Assembly (NCBI RefSeq): GCF_012273895.1
Contig: NC_052102.1
Location: 248,001-312,000 of the forward strand
Length of the DNA stretch: 64,000 bases
Reading direction: 5' to 3'
Source: Zerene cesonia
Lineage: Eukaryota > Arthropoda > Insecta > Lepidoptera > Pieridae
Both the position numbers and the translations under genes were made by a program. This document shows, in pieces, positions 24,512 to 35,211 of the stretch (within the stretch, counting starts at the first letter, position 1; the number at the start of each line of letters is the position of its first letter). Under the pieces are notes generated by a model. That model searched no databases. It was not told the origin of the DNA and saw nothing but the letters and a program-made list of their open reading frames with translations.

Positions 24512-24966
24512 GAAATGAACAATTGTAATGCATGTCAATTGTATTATATAGCGATCGGAATTATATTTCAGAGTGATTCAAATTGCGCAATATCTACAAA
24601 ATTGCGTCAGTTGAAGAAAATTACAGTTCACGACTTTATTTGTATTTTTTTGTTTCGCATATTAGTTCAATTGCATAAAGAAACTGTTTTTTATTTGGGG
24701 GCTACGCGAGCGAATCCAACCCAAAAACTAGTACACAAAACATGGGAAACAAATAGAAACAAATTAACCAGATGTAAATAAACAACATATGACAGAGGCG
24801 CGCTAAAACCTGGTTATGTTTCAATCCCGATCTGACTTCGGCGAGATTTATTTTCGGCAGGTTATTGTTCGTTCTGAATGCTCGTACTGTGTCAGTGAGT
24901 TTACATTTGTAGCTATCGACAATACGTGGGCGTAGATTAGATTTTTGCAGCATAACAAAAAATGCT

Positions 24967-24992
24967 TAATACAATTCAAATGAATTGTATTA
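24967..24992. repeat. Perfect 12-bp inverted repeat, AA loop
   Basis: TAATACAATTCA, AA, TGAATTGTATTA. A 26-nt palindrome with a 2-nt centre in AT-rich DNA. It could extrude as a cruciform. No known element end is recognised. Confidence 0.75.
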
Positions 24993-25279
24993 TTAGTACT
25001 TGAAAAAAATTAAATAAGAAAATTAGATTGGTACAATTAACAAAGCTATAAATAATACGTATAGCTCCTACCTATATAGAATATAGAGGAAAAAGCTATA
25101 AAAATAGATAGTTAAAAATAGAAATATTAAAGTCCTTCCTCAAGAATTTAATTAAGTTACGACAAAAGCGAATATGATAGCGTAGATTTGCACGTTGTTC
25201 CACCGAAGCAAAAATAACTTTATTTATAGCTTTTTATACACCTTTATACACGTGTAGTCTATAAGATGTTTACACTTGA

Positions 25280-25510
25280 AAAGCTAAAGAGGCTGTTCGT
25301 GTCCAATACAAAGGCTTGGTGTTGGTGGGGCAGTCGCACTTCTGCAGACCCTTGGTAATGTTCGAGGAAGCGCGTGCTGATGGTTTAGTAGTGCGCAAGA
25401 TACGTCAGCGTCTCACGGGTATGGTGCGGTGAGCGTCAGCCCTAACAGAATGCAGATGACGGCGTCTTGGTTTGACTGCCCCTACCTAAATCCGGGAAAC
25501 CTTCATGTTT
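25280..25510 (+). pseudogene. G+C-rich island, possible gene or element remnant
   Basis: This 230-bp block is much richer in G+C than its flanks. One plus frame is open from about 25280 to a TGA at 25430-25432 (about 50 codons, no in-frame ATG near its start). Its translation includes GLVLVGQSHFCRPLVMFEEA. Further stops follow downstream in that frame. I do not recognise the product. It may be a decayed coding fragment, an element remnant or an exon of an unseen gene. The pseudogene label is a hypothesis. Confidence 0.25.
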
Positions 25511-26261
25511 CGACAAGCTATCATGTACAATTCTTGCGTATCCGTACTTACAAAATATCATAAATTAATTATGCTTTGCTATAAGCACATTTAATCTGAT
25601 TATAAATAACAAAAGAAGACTTTTAGAAAGCTATACATTGGGAGCATACAGTTTTCAGACGAAAAAAAAAAATCCTTTAAGAACACGCGATGTCTTTGAA
25701 AACTATTCGTTAGCAACGAAAAACTGTAACAACACACGAAACGTGTATACGTAACGACATTCGCCAGAATCTGAATGCACAGTTTACGCCACAAAGGTGC
25801 GAGCTAAAAGCCTGCTTTTTCACGAAAGGCGCAGTCCATTAGCCGCCGCGCCAAACCAATGCTTGACTTACATCATTTGAATCAATACCTTTTAGCTCCA
25901 CTATTCATCTTTGAGACTCTGAAACCGAATGAGTTACGGTATGCATATTTTTAACCGACGTTCAAGTGTTATACAAGCCGCGTCCTTTATGCAGTTTTTG
26001 GTTGAAAAGAGATAGCTTTAGAGTAGTCTTCGTAAAATTGTGATATTAAAAAGTTAAGTCATTTATATAAATAAGTTCAATTAAAGCAATTCAAACATAA
26101 GCTACAAAAATTAGTTCCGTTACTCGCATTTAAGTTATGAATAGTTAACGTCACTTACACTAACTACCATTTGCAATGTTGTATATCTTTTACGGTATTA
26201 AAATCTAGATAAAACTAATCTACTAAAATTTGTCTAATACGATTAAACTATAAATAAATAA
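25511..26261. other. Non-coding stretch
   Basis: AT-rich with small G+C-richer spots near 25830. A 64-codon minus frame at 25600-25794 is Phe- and Cys-rich and unrecognised. Confidence 0.5.
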
Positions 26262-26286
26262 ATATATATATATATATATATATATA
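26262..26286. repeat. (AT)n microsatellite
   Basis: Uninterrupted AT/TA alternation of about 12 units, preceded by AAATAAATAAAT. Confidence 0.85.
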
Positions 26287-28200
26287 ATTAAGCTTAATTA
26301 GTTAAAAAACTAGCAACAAGTTGAGCTAAAAATCGAAATATTCTGTAATTTTAAACGCAAGCGTATTTAGTACAAATAAAGAAACATAATATAGCTTCAA
26401 CCCAATTGTACTTTCGAGTCGTAAAAGCGAATTAGACAGAGTTGCCAAATTCGTCGACACAGTAATAGCATGCTCGTGTAGTTGGATATAAAGTATGAGT
26501 TTTAATTAATATAGCATTATTTATTTTATGATAACTTGGAGACTGTTATGGGAAACATCGAATATGATTTAAAACAAATTATATTAAAGTGAATTAGTTA
26601 TAATTGTGTGCATAAGTACACACGTGTACAAACGAGAAAGCAATTTTGTAAATCTGTATGTCTGTTTAGATTGAACTGCTAAATGTTGTTGAGGTAATTC
26701 CATATATAAAATAAAGTCTCACGTAAAATAAAAAGCAGTCAATAATCGAGAGAGACATTTTTTAAACAAAGTTAAGTGTCCACCATTTGGTCAATGGAAG
26801 CAAAAACGTGATGACCATAGAGAAAAGTAAATTGTTGCGAATTTGCGAAGCCAATCAGCGGCCTGCCAGAGCCAAGATGTGGTTTTTCGACGTGAATTTA
26901 TTTTTCCGTTGCTGCCCCATGGGCCAGGGAACGCGACGTTTCTATTTATACTCTCAAACTAATAAAAATGCAAAATTTTCTGCTGAGGGTGAGGCAATCA
27001 AACTACTGCACTGGTTCTAACTGGATCAATGAGTTCGTAAGGTATAAATAGTCAAACGTAGAATTGTAGATTTTTTTGAAAATTAATTGAATATTCAGAG
27101 GCAATGAAGATAAAAGCTAAATTAACTACCATAAAAACAGCATTGCCTACATAAAACTACACTCAATATGTATTTGGATAAATATTTAATTTATGTTATT
27201 TTTAAACGTAATCTAGCGTACAAATCTTTTCATTCTCTCTTGTAAGATTGAGCGACGATCATACAAAATTATTGGTGTCACAACCACCCAACGGGCATTT
27301 GCCTCGTTTGCCCCTTGTGTGCCCCACACAGTGATGTGATATGATCAAGTCCGGGTCGATGAATACTGAATTACTAACAACTAATTGTGTGTGATTGACA
27401 ATTACTCACATACAAATGGAGCGAATTAATTATAATGTCCATGAAATTGTTAATTGATTAACACGTTATATAATCCTTAAATGGATGCAATTATGAAACA
27501 TACCTCTGATACTAGAATTAACCATTAAGACGAACAAAAAAGTTTTAAAGATCTTAGGCATTCATAAAGATATATAATAGAAATGTTTGATCTTGATTTT
27601 CATTTTAGTCTTTTTATGAACGTAGAAGTAGTAGGCTTAACCTCCATAATATTATCATAGGATGACAGAATTTACATTTCAGCTCCTAGTAATATCACTA
27701 CAAACTCTTCCGAAGGACTCTTTCAATATAACGTATAAATATGGTACATTAAGATAAAATTATCAGTACTAACATTAGAACGCAAAAAAGGTTAAAAGTA
27801 TATGATAATATAAATGTTAGAACGTGTTTGAAAACCTTTAAATATAAATTTGCAGATCAATTGTCGCCGAGTTCATAGCCAAGCCGTCGCTGTCTGTTGC
27901 ACGTAGACAGACATACGAAGGAATTCCGCCGGCTTTGTTTCGCAAATTGAAGCACTTATTTCGTTCACTGCAAGATTTGCTTTATCTGAAAGACGGTTAT
28001 TTATTCGCTAAAAGTGTTCGAATTTATATTCTCCGAGGGAATATTTTCAGTCTGCGTATTGGAAGGGCTCTTGCGTATAAACGTTCGTTTAATTTTAATT
28101 TTTAAAAGTTTTTGTTTGTTTTCATGTAGATTTAATTGTGAAGATATAATAATTGTTTTCTCTAATTGGAAGATAAAGAAGATGATTTTTATTATATCGA
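26287..28200. other. Non-coding stretch
   Basis: AT-rich. A G+C-richer patch at 26855-26940 lies inside a 77-codon frame (26787-27020) whose product I do not recognise. A second small patch at 27280-27350 carries TTTGCCCCTTGTG. No repeat family is identified. Confidence 0.5.
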
Positions 28201-28347
28201 ACTAGAGGTTTTCACCGGCCTCGTTCGCGGTAATAGACGCAGGGATCACGTACATTTCCAAATGTGATTAAATTTTTTAAATCAGCCCATTAGTTCCTAA
28301 GATTAGCGCGGTAAAAAAAATCAAACAGTAAATATTAAATAGATTAC
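28201..28347 (+). repeat. Rep-C: diverged copy
   Basis: ACTAGAGGTTTTCACCGGCC opens the copy. TTAGTTCCTAAGATTAGCGCG and an A-rich stretch with TCAAACAGTAAATATTAAAT close it. The TAGTTCCT.AGATTAG.GCG box is shared with 32369 and 47019. Confidence 0.65.
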
Positions 28348-28765
28348 CTCTCTTCTTTCCCTTCTACTCAGAAAATATGTAGTTTAAAAATAGATGAATA
28401 ACCTACACAACCTCTATTCGCAGTACTAGCTGAATGGAAACTTTTATATCCGCGTCCAATGTCGCAGAATTGCAGCAAATTCAATCGAATAACACGCGTT
28501 TCTAGGTAAGAAACTACTAACATTTCAGTCACTAAAAATATCCACAGCATATTATGAATTTGAGTTACCTAGATAAGGCCTGATATTAAGTAGGTTGATA
28601 TAATTTGATAAAGCATTACGCGGCAAACGGGGTGTTGCCTCGAGCCTAACAAGAAAATATTTTATGAAGCACTAAAGGCGGTGAATTTTTGTGTTTCATT
28701 CCGGGAGCCAGTTTAGCGCTCCGACCGATACATACTGCGGCGCTATAACCGTATCTTAACCCCTC

Positions 28766-28823
28766 AAGGAGGCTCGTTATGCTTTTATCGGGAGACCCGG
28801 CAGCATAACGCAAGCCATACCTT
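28766..28823. other. Strong nested hairpin, candidate structured RNA or cruciform
   Basis: The stem is AAGG, GGCT, CGTTATGCT and CGGG on the left and CCCG, AGCATAACG, AGCC and CCTT on the right. The terminal loop is AGA (28793-28795), and internal bulges lie at 28770, 28784-28788, 28800-28801, 28811-28812 and 28817-28819. All 21 paired positions are Watson-Crick. At 58 nt with a 3-nt loop it is small for an animal pre-miRNA. It resembles none of the conserved insect miRNAs I could recall. It lies in a conserved-looking, G+C-richer stretch (28690-28850). Expression is unknown. Confidence 0.45.
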
Positions 28824-29158
28824 TATTAAAGGTCTCCACCGCCCTTATTCAGGATAAAATATTTTATAGATTTTTAAGGTGCTATGTCATTGGTAATCTT
28901 GTGACCGGAATTTTGGGCGCATCCTTTATGTTATGACAAATATATGAGCGTAAACTGCGTAACTGCGATTTGAGCGTATGTGCAGATAAAAAGCTTGGTG
29001 AATTTGATATTAGAATACTTGATTCAAGATTAAATAATTGTTTTAAACGAAAATCTGTCTTGCAACATGCAAAGCACCAGCTTTCAAATAGAAAAAGGAT
29101 CATCCAATTCGGGTCACCGAGGAAAAAGTTATGAGGTAATATTTAAAAGAAATAGAGT
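28824..29158. other. Non-coding stretch
   Basis: AT-rich. A 73-codon minus frame (28882-29103) begins just upstream of the Rep-A fragment and is unrecognised. Confidence 0.5.
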
Positions 29159-29195
29159 GGAATTGATAACCTCCTCTTTTTAAGTGGGTCGAAAA
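29159..29195 (-). repeat. Rep-A: terminal fragment, minus orientation
   Basis: GGAATTGATAACCTCCTCTT followed by TTTAAGTGGGTCGAAAAC is the reverse complement of a Rep-A end (ACCGACTTCAAAAAAGGAGG then TTATCAATTC) with a few substitutions. Only about 37 bp remain. Confidence 0.7.
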
Positions 29196-29996
29196 CAGAA
29201 ATAGCTGTGTTAATTTAAACAATACCCGAAGTTTTGGGACATTCGAAACAAATCAGCAATGAAATCAAATGGAATTGAAATAGCCGCGGTTTAAAACCAG
29301 TTTTATTCAAATAGTGAGTGTTATATCGCAGAGCAGGGCATCGGTCGCGTGTGACCCATTTGTGCTCAGTTATAGGTAATTTCCTCCGTTTGATTAAACC
29401 CACTTGTCGGCTGGATCGATTTGCATTAGCTCGGGGTTCTATTAATAATATTATATTGACCTTATTTTTGTATTACATGGTGGATCAAGGCTTCAACTCG
29501 ATTTATTTTATTTTATAGACACTCTTAGTTTAGATATCCATACTTATCCTTAATTTCAAAACAAGGCCAATGTAGTAATTTCAGATTCGTTTTGAATAAT
29601 TTTTAATTATCAAATTATTATAAAGATTTCTTGCCACCTCTTCACCGTCCAGAAAATACCGTTTTCATATATTATGTCGACCATGTGTTAACCTGTATAT
29701 TGACAAAAACGACACAATGGCAATACGATTAAAAATGATATATTGCTTGCAACGTATAAGCACCATATTGTATTAACCGAGGGAACGCGCATTGTAGTGC
29801 GCTCATAGCGAGAGTCGCGATTGCCGAGTGTAGTTAAGTTAAATATTGAAAGAAAATAGGCGACACGTGTTAACTCAAATCAAGAATCCTTTCTAAAGTC
29901 TATTATCTGTTATTCTTACTACTGTCCTTGCATATAAAATCCAAAATGCGCGTGTTATTTGAATGTCCTTCTCATATAAGCATATCCAAATGAATC
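29196..29996. other. Non-coding stretch
   Basis: AT-rich. Frames of 60 to 70 codons occur on both strands at 29215-29518 with no recognisable product. Confidence 0.5.
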
Positions 29997-30164
29997 ATGT
30001 ATTTGCAACGGTTTATCCAAGATATAAGACAGACGTCTTATCTGAGCGATGACGCAACACGGAGGCTGCCAATGCCCGCCCACCAGGAAGGGCAGCGTGG
30101 GCGAACTGGCAGATCCTTGCGACCTTGCGAACGTCAAGGGCTTGGAATGTCTTGTGTAATTCAA
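29997..30164. other. G+C-richer island open on both strands
   Basis: The patch from about 30040 to 30150 includes CCCGCCCACCAGGAAGGGCA and a DNA stem ATAAGA..TCTTAT near 30025-30042. A 78-codon plus frame (29997-30233) and a 69-codon minus frame both cover it, so neither is persuasive. It could be an exon or a regulatory element. Confidence 0.25.
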
Positions 30165-30529
30165 ATTTATGACGTGGCCAACGTTTTTCGATTGCAGGCT
30201 CGTGGACTTTTTATGGAGTATATTGGGATTTAGATTTTCTTGGAATTGACCCGTTTAACCTATTTTAAAGCATATTCTAAGTTAATAATGAAATGTGCAA
30301 TGTCAAATTATGTATAAATAGATTTTTTGTTAAACTGTTATAGTGAATATTAAATATGAAACAGGTTACTTATACTCGCTAAATCCCTAAATAGCTATAC
30401 CTTATATTCCCAGGGAGTATTGAATAAGTCTTAATATAAGAAAGATTACGTAAGAATCCTAGCTCTCAGAATGCACTTAGGCATTAATGGGAGAAGCAAT
30501 TTCATTATAGATAAGGAGGAATAATTAAA

Positions 30530-30668
30530 ATCGATATCTGAGAAGCAGGATTTATAGTCGTACTCATTCGATACATCGAATTAATGGGCCATAGAATTCC
30601 AGTTATCTCATTATTGGTGAATAATTCGAGATAACATCGAGTGCGGTTATCGATTCAATAATCGATAA
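30530..30668. promoter_or_regulatory. Cluster of CGATA sites and inverted repeats
   Basis: Within 140 bp there are ATCGATAT (30530), ATTCGAT-AC-ATCGAAT (30566-30581), GTTATCTC paired with GAGATAAC (30602-30609 and 30628-30635), and TTATCGAT-TCAATA-ATCGATAA (30647-30668). CGATA and ATCGAT are BEAF-32/DREF-type cores in flies, and AGATAA is a GATA-factor site. Function is inferred. Confidence 0.35.
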
Positions 30669-31209
30669 TGTGTTATTAACCTCAGATCTGTTATACGGTG
30701 CTGGATGTTAATAATAGCTTCATTTGCTTGTGTACTTGCGTCTGATAGCCAATTCGATTAAAAACTAGCAAATGGTCGACATGCGAGAGATTGACGTGCT
30801 TGTTTTCTTATTACAGCTTGCCGGTGATATTTGCTGTGTTTCTGCGAGTATTTTACAAAAAAACAAAAGCCTTCAATGGCTCAAATACAATTAATTAGTA
30901 TGCAGTATAAAGCGATGTTTCTGTCGGTGCTATGTCGAGCCAGCCGCGTGTTTATAACATCTGTTTGAATAAAATCATCATCGAATAATAATTTAAATCC
31001 GTTTAAAGTCTAAGAACTAACCATGTTACATATAAATACTCCTATTCCGCACGATATACTATACCAATACCCACTGAATCGACCAATAAATCTAAATGAA
31101 AATGGCAAGGCACAGAAGCCGCTCATATTACCGCAAACAAAAACCATATCACTATCACATAATCTTAATTCGTGCCGTAAGAGAGACAAAAAGTCGATAA
31201 ATAGTATCG

Positions 31210-31251
31210 ATCAGTAATTACTGATAATTCTCAGCAATTACTAGTAATTGC
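31210..31251. promoter_or_regulatory. Two abutting perfect palindromes with TAATTA-type homeodomain cores
   Basis: ATCAGTAATTACTGAT (31210-31225) and GCAATTACTAGTAATTGC (31234-31251) are both perfect. They also form a direct repeat of TCAG.AATTACT with a 20-bp period (31211 and 31231). TAATTA and ATTA/TAAT halves are the canonical homeodomain core, so this 42-bp unit offers up to six half-sites about two helical turns apart. Paired-class or Hox dimers would be candidates; the identity of the factor is not determined. Confidence 0.45.
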
Positions 31252-32368
31252 GTCGGCGCCTTACACGGCCTTGTTTATGTTTTGAGATCTTAGGTTAATC
31301 TTTATTGGATTTAAATTTATGCGAATTCTTTTTGCTCCAATTCTAGTAAAGCAGAGATCTATTACGCGTTTGGTTGTAGAAGTGTATTAAAACTCAAATA
31401 TTGTATTAAATCAACCAAATAAAATCCGCCCAAGCTGCTCACATTTTTCATCTATTTTTCAGAGGACTAAACTACTAAACTTACGGCGATAAAGCTACAC
31501 TTACTTATGATAAATGTTTTCATATAAATTGCGTTAACACATTTTGATGACATTGACAAATATTCTAGTGAAGATGAAGGTGTAAAACTTAACAAACGAA
31601 AGACACGTCACATGATGTATCTATTTACATAGTATCAATAATAAAACTGAATATTTATTCCGCATCACGGAATCCATTTGCCAGATAGCAGAAACAAAGT
31701 ACAGCTTTGACTTTCAAATGAACTTCGTGTAATATTAACTAAGGGCGCGAGCACACCGAGAAATTCCATCGGAATGCGCGGGCGCAGCGTGAAAGGTCGC
31801 GTGTGCACTGCACTTTACTGTACGGAAAATGGCATCAGGCATAGGCACGTAGCGGAGAGTCGGATAACATGCCTTTCGTTTAAAAGCTATAAGGTTCGTC
31901 ACTATTCACAGTTAGAATTAGAGTATATATTAACGTAGAAACTACATCCGAGTTATGGATCTAGTTTCAAAGAATAACAGAATTATCGAATTTATTTGAT
32001 AGTATATCGTAGCATGTATGATTATGACAATTTTAAATACGCAGCTTACATATAAATAAAAAAGCAATAATTAATCCAATTACCACTATAATTAAAATAC
32101 AGACAACGCTTGGTTATGAAAAACATATAAACATTTCAGGCAATGTCACACAGTGATATCGCAAAATGCTTAAAACAAAGAAAACTATGCCATTGTCGAC
32201 TTTCTTGTCCATACGTATGGACACCTGGATATCATAAAACATATATAAATTTTCCACAAGAGGGAATCGAACTCTTTAAAGTTTTATGATCACCATTGTA
32301 CCTTCTTATAGCTAAAGTTTTGCTTTTAAACGGCTTAGTTGATTAAACTTGAGTTTTATTTTATTATT
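31252..32368. other. Non-coding stretch with a CpG-rich patch at 31741-31860
   Basis: The patch contains GGGCGCGAGCACACCGAG, the hairpin ATTCC-ATC-GGAAT (31766-31778) and CGCGGGCGCAGCG. It may be a repeat I only half recognise, or a conserved element. Elsewhere the sequence is AT-rich and unremarkable. An AGGGAATCGAACTC string near 32262 resembles a tRNA T-arm on the minus strand, but no tRNA folds around it. Confidence 0.4.
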
Positions 32369-32543
32369 TACTAGCAGTCCGGTCCGGCTTCGCCCGTGGT
32401 ATTTATATAGCCTATAGGATTCCTCAATAAATGAGCTATCTAGCACTGAAAGAAATTTTCAAATTGGACAGTGCAAACAGTAGTTCCTGAGATTAGTGCG
32501 TTCAAACAAACAAACTCCCCAGCTTTATAATATTAGTATAGAT
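32369..32543 (+). repeat. Rep-C: well-preserved copy
   Basis: TACTAGCAGTCCGGTCCGGC, CTTCGCCCGTGG, ATATAGCCTATAGGATTCCT, CAATAAATGAGCTATCTAGC, ACTGAAAGAAATTTTCAAAT, CAGTAGTTCCTGAGATTAGT, GCGTTCAAACAAACAAACT, TATAATATTAGTATAGAT. All of these occur in the same order at 47019-47250. About 175 bp, no open frame. Confidence 0.85.
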
Positions 32544-33127
32544 TTATAAATCTTTAATATAATTATTGTTATTAACATTTGCAAAAAAGTACAGTACATT
32601 AGGCGGCCTTAACACATAATTGTGACCAGGCAACCGGTGTAAAAGATTACCAGATAATAATATTAAATTGGTAGGTAAAAAGATCAAGTTACATATAATT
32701 TAGAAGATATGTAGTTTAAACAGTTTTATTCCAACCTAAAAAAGTCGCGTAATCTCATATCTCAGGCCATGTCCCAGTCATGTACATAGGTACCACACGC
32801 AGGTGCATTGAAGCCGGTCGCCTAGCGCCGCAGCCTTTGTGCGCGGATTCTAAACTTTCTCACGATTTCATGTTTTAATGATTTAGGAAGCTTATGGTTG
32901 TACAATGTTACAGACGGATAACTAGGCTTTAGCCTGTGTCCGATCGCGTGCGCTGAGCTATCGCGTGACAATCGTACGAAATTACATACTTTATCCTCTT
33001 AAAATGTTCGTAGCGAAAACTAGAAGACCGTACTAAAATTAATTAAAAACGATCATTTCAGCCTTTTTCACGAGATAATGGTAAATACATGCTCGTCTTC
33101 GTACGGTTTGATATCTCTATTATATAA
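32544..33127. other. Non-coding stretch with G+C-richer patches
   Basis: Patches at about 32775-32850 and 32935-32985 contain GCCGGTCGCC, GGTACC and GCGTGCGCTGAGC. Their function is unknown. No repeat or gene is recognised. Confidence 0.45.
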
Positions 33128-33330
33128 TACTAGCTGCGCCCCGCGGTTTCACCCGCGTAAGTCCGTATCCCGTAGGAATATCTGGATAAAAAGTTGCCTA
33201 TAGTTATTCCAGTTGTCCAGCTGTCTACGTACCAAATTTCATTGCAATTGGTTGAGTAGTTTTTGCGTGAAAGAGCAACAAACACACACACATCCTTACA
33301 AACTTTCGCATTTATAATATTAAGTAGGAT
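33128..33330 (+). repeat. Rep-B: near-complete copy
   Basis: TACTAGCTGCGCCCCGCGG through AAACTTTCGCATTTATAATA and TTAAGTAGGAT, collinear with 5565-5762 and 51765-51983. The 86-codon minus frame over it (33130-33390) is a by-product. Confidence 0.9.
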
Positions 33331-33476
33331 TATATATGTGACAACGCTATCGTAATTGATTTTTGATATTATAATTCTGCAATTACTCAACTGTGTTGAG
33401 CTTGCGTATTCTGATATACATAATGTACTCAGATGCTTGTTTACATGTGTTATATTTCATTATTAATTTTTATATG

Positions 33477-33592
33477 TACTAGCTGTGACCCGCGGTTGAA
33501 ACCGCGTAAGCGTGCTGCGTAACCGTATCCCGTAGGAATATTGGTATAAAAAGTGCCTATGTGTTATTTCAGTTGTCCAGCTATCTACGAAG
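33477..33592 (+). repeat. Rep-B: 5' part of a second copy
   Basis: TACTAGCTGTGACCCGCGGT, then CGTATCCCGTAGGAATATTG, TGTTATTTCAGTTGTCCAG and CTATCTACG match Rep-B. It diverges after GAAGCAAAATAG. It has CGTGCTGCG inserted after GCGTAAG relative to 33128. It starts only 147 bp after the previous copy ends. Confidence 0.8.
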
Positions 33593-33747
33593 CAAAATAG
33601 TATTATTATTCACCAATAGATGTCAGGAAAAAAAAAACACGAATAAAACACTTTCAAAAAAAAATTCCTAGCTAGATCATTTATCGCCCCCGAAACCCCC
33701 TATATACTAAATTTCATGAAAATCGTTGGAGCCGATTCCGAGATTCC

Positions 33748-33787
<40 letters not shown>

Positions 33788-33860
33788 GGAATCTCGGAAT
33801 CGGCTCAACAAGAATCACAAGAATTGCTCGTTTAAAGGTATAAGATATATGGCATGTGTT
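33593..33860 (+). repeat. Element tail with a snap-back palindrome around (TA)17
   Basis: An AAATTTCATGAAAATCGTTG box followed by GAGCCGATTCCGAGATTCCA (33729-33748) is a common 3'-side motif of Rep-D-like elements. After (TA)17 (33751-33784) the exact reverse complement TGGAATCTCGGAATCGGCTC appears at 33787-33806. ACAAGAAT then occurs twice nearby before the tail TTGCTCGTTTAAAGGTATAAG. The 20-bp arms are perfect. The foldback looks like an inverted duplication templated across the TA tract, rather than original element sequence. Confidence 0.7.
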
Positions 33861-34210
33861 TATTTTATGATTAAAGACCCAGGTTCAGAGATATATTGTT
33901 TAAAAGCTGTATAATAGCACTGTAAAATAACTTATATAAGTTTACATCCAATAATTGTGTATCATAACTAATTAGTTGATCTTGGCTTAATTAATTAGTA
34001 CTGATTCATGTTTTCTTGGCTAATAGGTCTTCCCACAGATTACTCTTATATAATAACAATTAATATTTAATAGTCCAAAAGTGAAATAAATCAACTGTAA
34101 GGGTTTTCCTTGTGTTTTCCAATGTTCAATAGAATTTGAGATTAACACTAACTATTTTCAGTAACTCAGACAGAACCGACCTACAAATAAAATATGAAGT
34201 TATACGTGTA

Positions 34211-34250
34211 AACTAGCTTATCCCCGCCGCCTTGCTCGCGTTCGAACTCA
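34211..34250 (+). repeat. Rep-D: head fragment
   Basis: AACTAGCTTATCCCCGCCGC then CTTGCTCGCGTTCG resembles the CTAGCTT..CCCGCGGC head of the Rep-D group. It has no matching downstream boxes. Confidence 0.45.
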
Positions 34251-35203
34251 ATCTTAACCATTCTCGAATATCACTGAAGACGCGTCTTATTTCATTAATT
34301 ATTGTCGAGCTGTTAGGAGTCGCATAAGAAACATGTATATAAGTAGAACGATTTCATTTGATACATCAGTGTGAATTTGTAAAAGATATAAACGATTCAC
34401 AAACTGGTTATTTATCTGAGATATATTATCACGTTCCTCGATACCGCTAAGAGCATACAAAACATTCACGGCATGTTACATAAATACGGTGCTGTTGGCA
34501 TATCACGAATGCAAAGTTGTGGACAAACAACGCGTTTCGGCTTCCAAGTTGCGAGTAAGTTTCCAACTTGATACCTCAATGCTTCGCGATCGATTCGCAA
34601 GTTAAATATTTCTAAAATGTTTTGCGCCGGCAGGTTGTGGGGAATTTGTTACGATTGCATTGTGATACGGTAATGTTGTGGCATGCGCTATACCGGCTAC
34701 AACTAAATATACCTTGGTTTGTATAAACGTGTGCTTATATGTAACTTTGTTTTGTACACATACCTCTGTAGTGTTATATTGATACTGCTTCAAAAACTAA
34801 AAGGTAAAATTAGTAGGTAATATGCAGAATTTAATAATTATCTCCTTATGGGCTTTCTTTATCCTCATAAATAAATAATTTAGGCCAAAAACTAAACTTA
34901 TTTACGCCACAACCCCGAAAGGGCCTTGTCTCTGTTGTGTGAAATAAATTATTGGATGATGATGGATGCTACAATTGACATGGTTTGTAACGATGCTATG
35001 GGATAATTAAAAATAACCTATTTATATTTGATCTAAATACTTATAGTTAGTTAAATCGATCAAGCAAATTCACATTAAATAACTGGAATTTTAATTAAAA
35101 ACAATATGAAAAGTAGTACTAAGAAATACTATCATACAAAACTCATTCGGTTGATTGGACAACCGGTAAAAGGTTAACCAATGAACCTGACCCACCTGAG
35201 CCG

Positions 35204-35211
35204 TGACGTCA
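35204..35211. promoter_or_regulatory. CRE palindrome TGACGTCA
   Basis: An exact CREB/ATF palindrome in the context GTGACGTCAC. It lies in a patch with AGGTTAACC (35171) and AACCTGACCC (35184), which resemble nuclear-receptor half-sites, and CACGCGACTGCGC. Confidence 0.35.

Noticed and set aside
32255..32285. tRNA T-arm-like string on the minus strand (AGTTCGATTCCCTC)
   Set aside because: No anticodon arm, D-arm or acceptor stem can be found at the right distance; the T-stem itself is mismatched.
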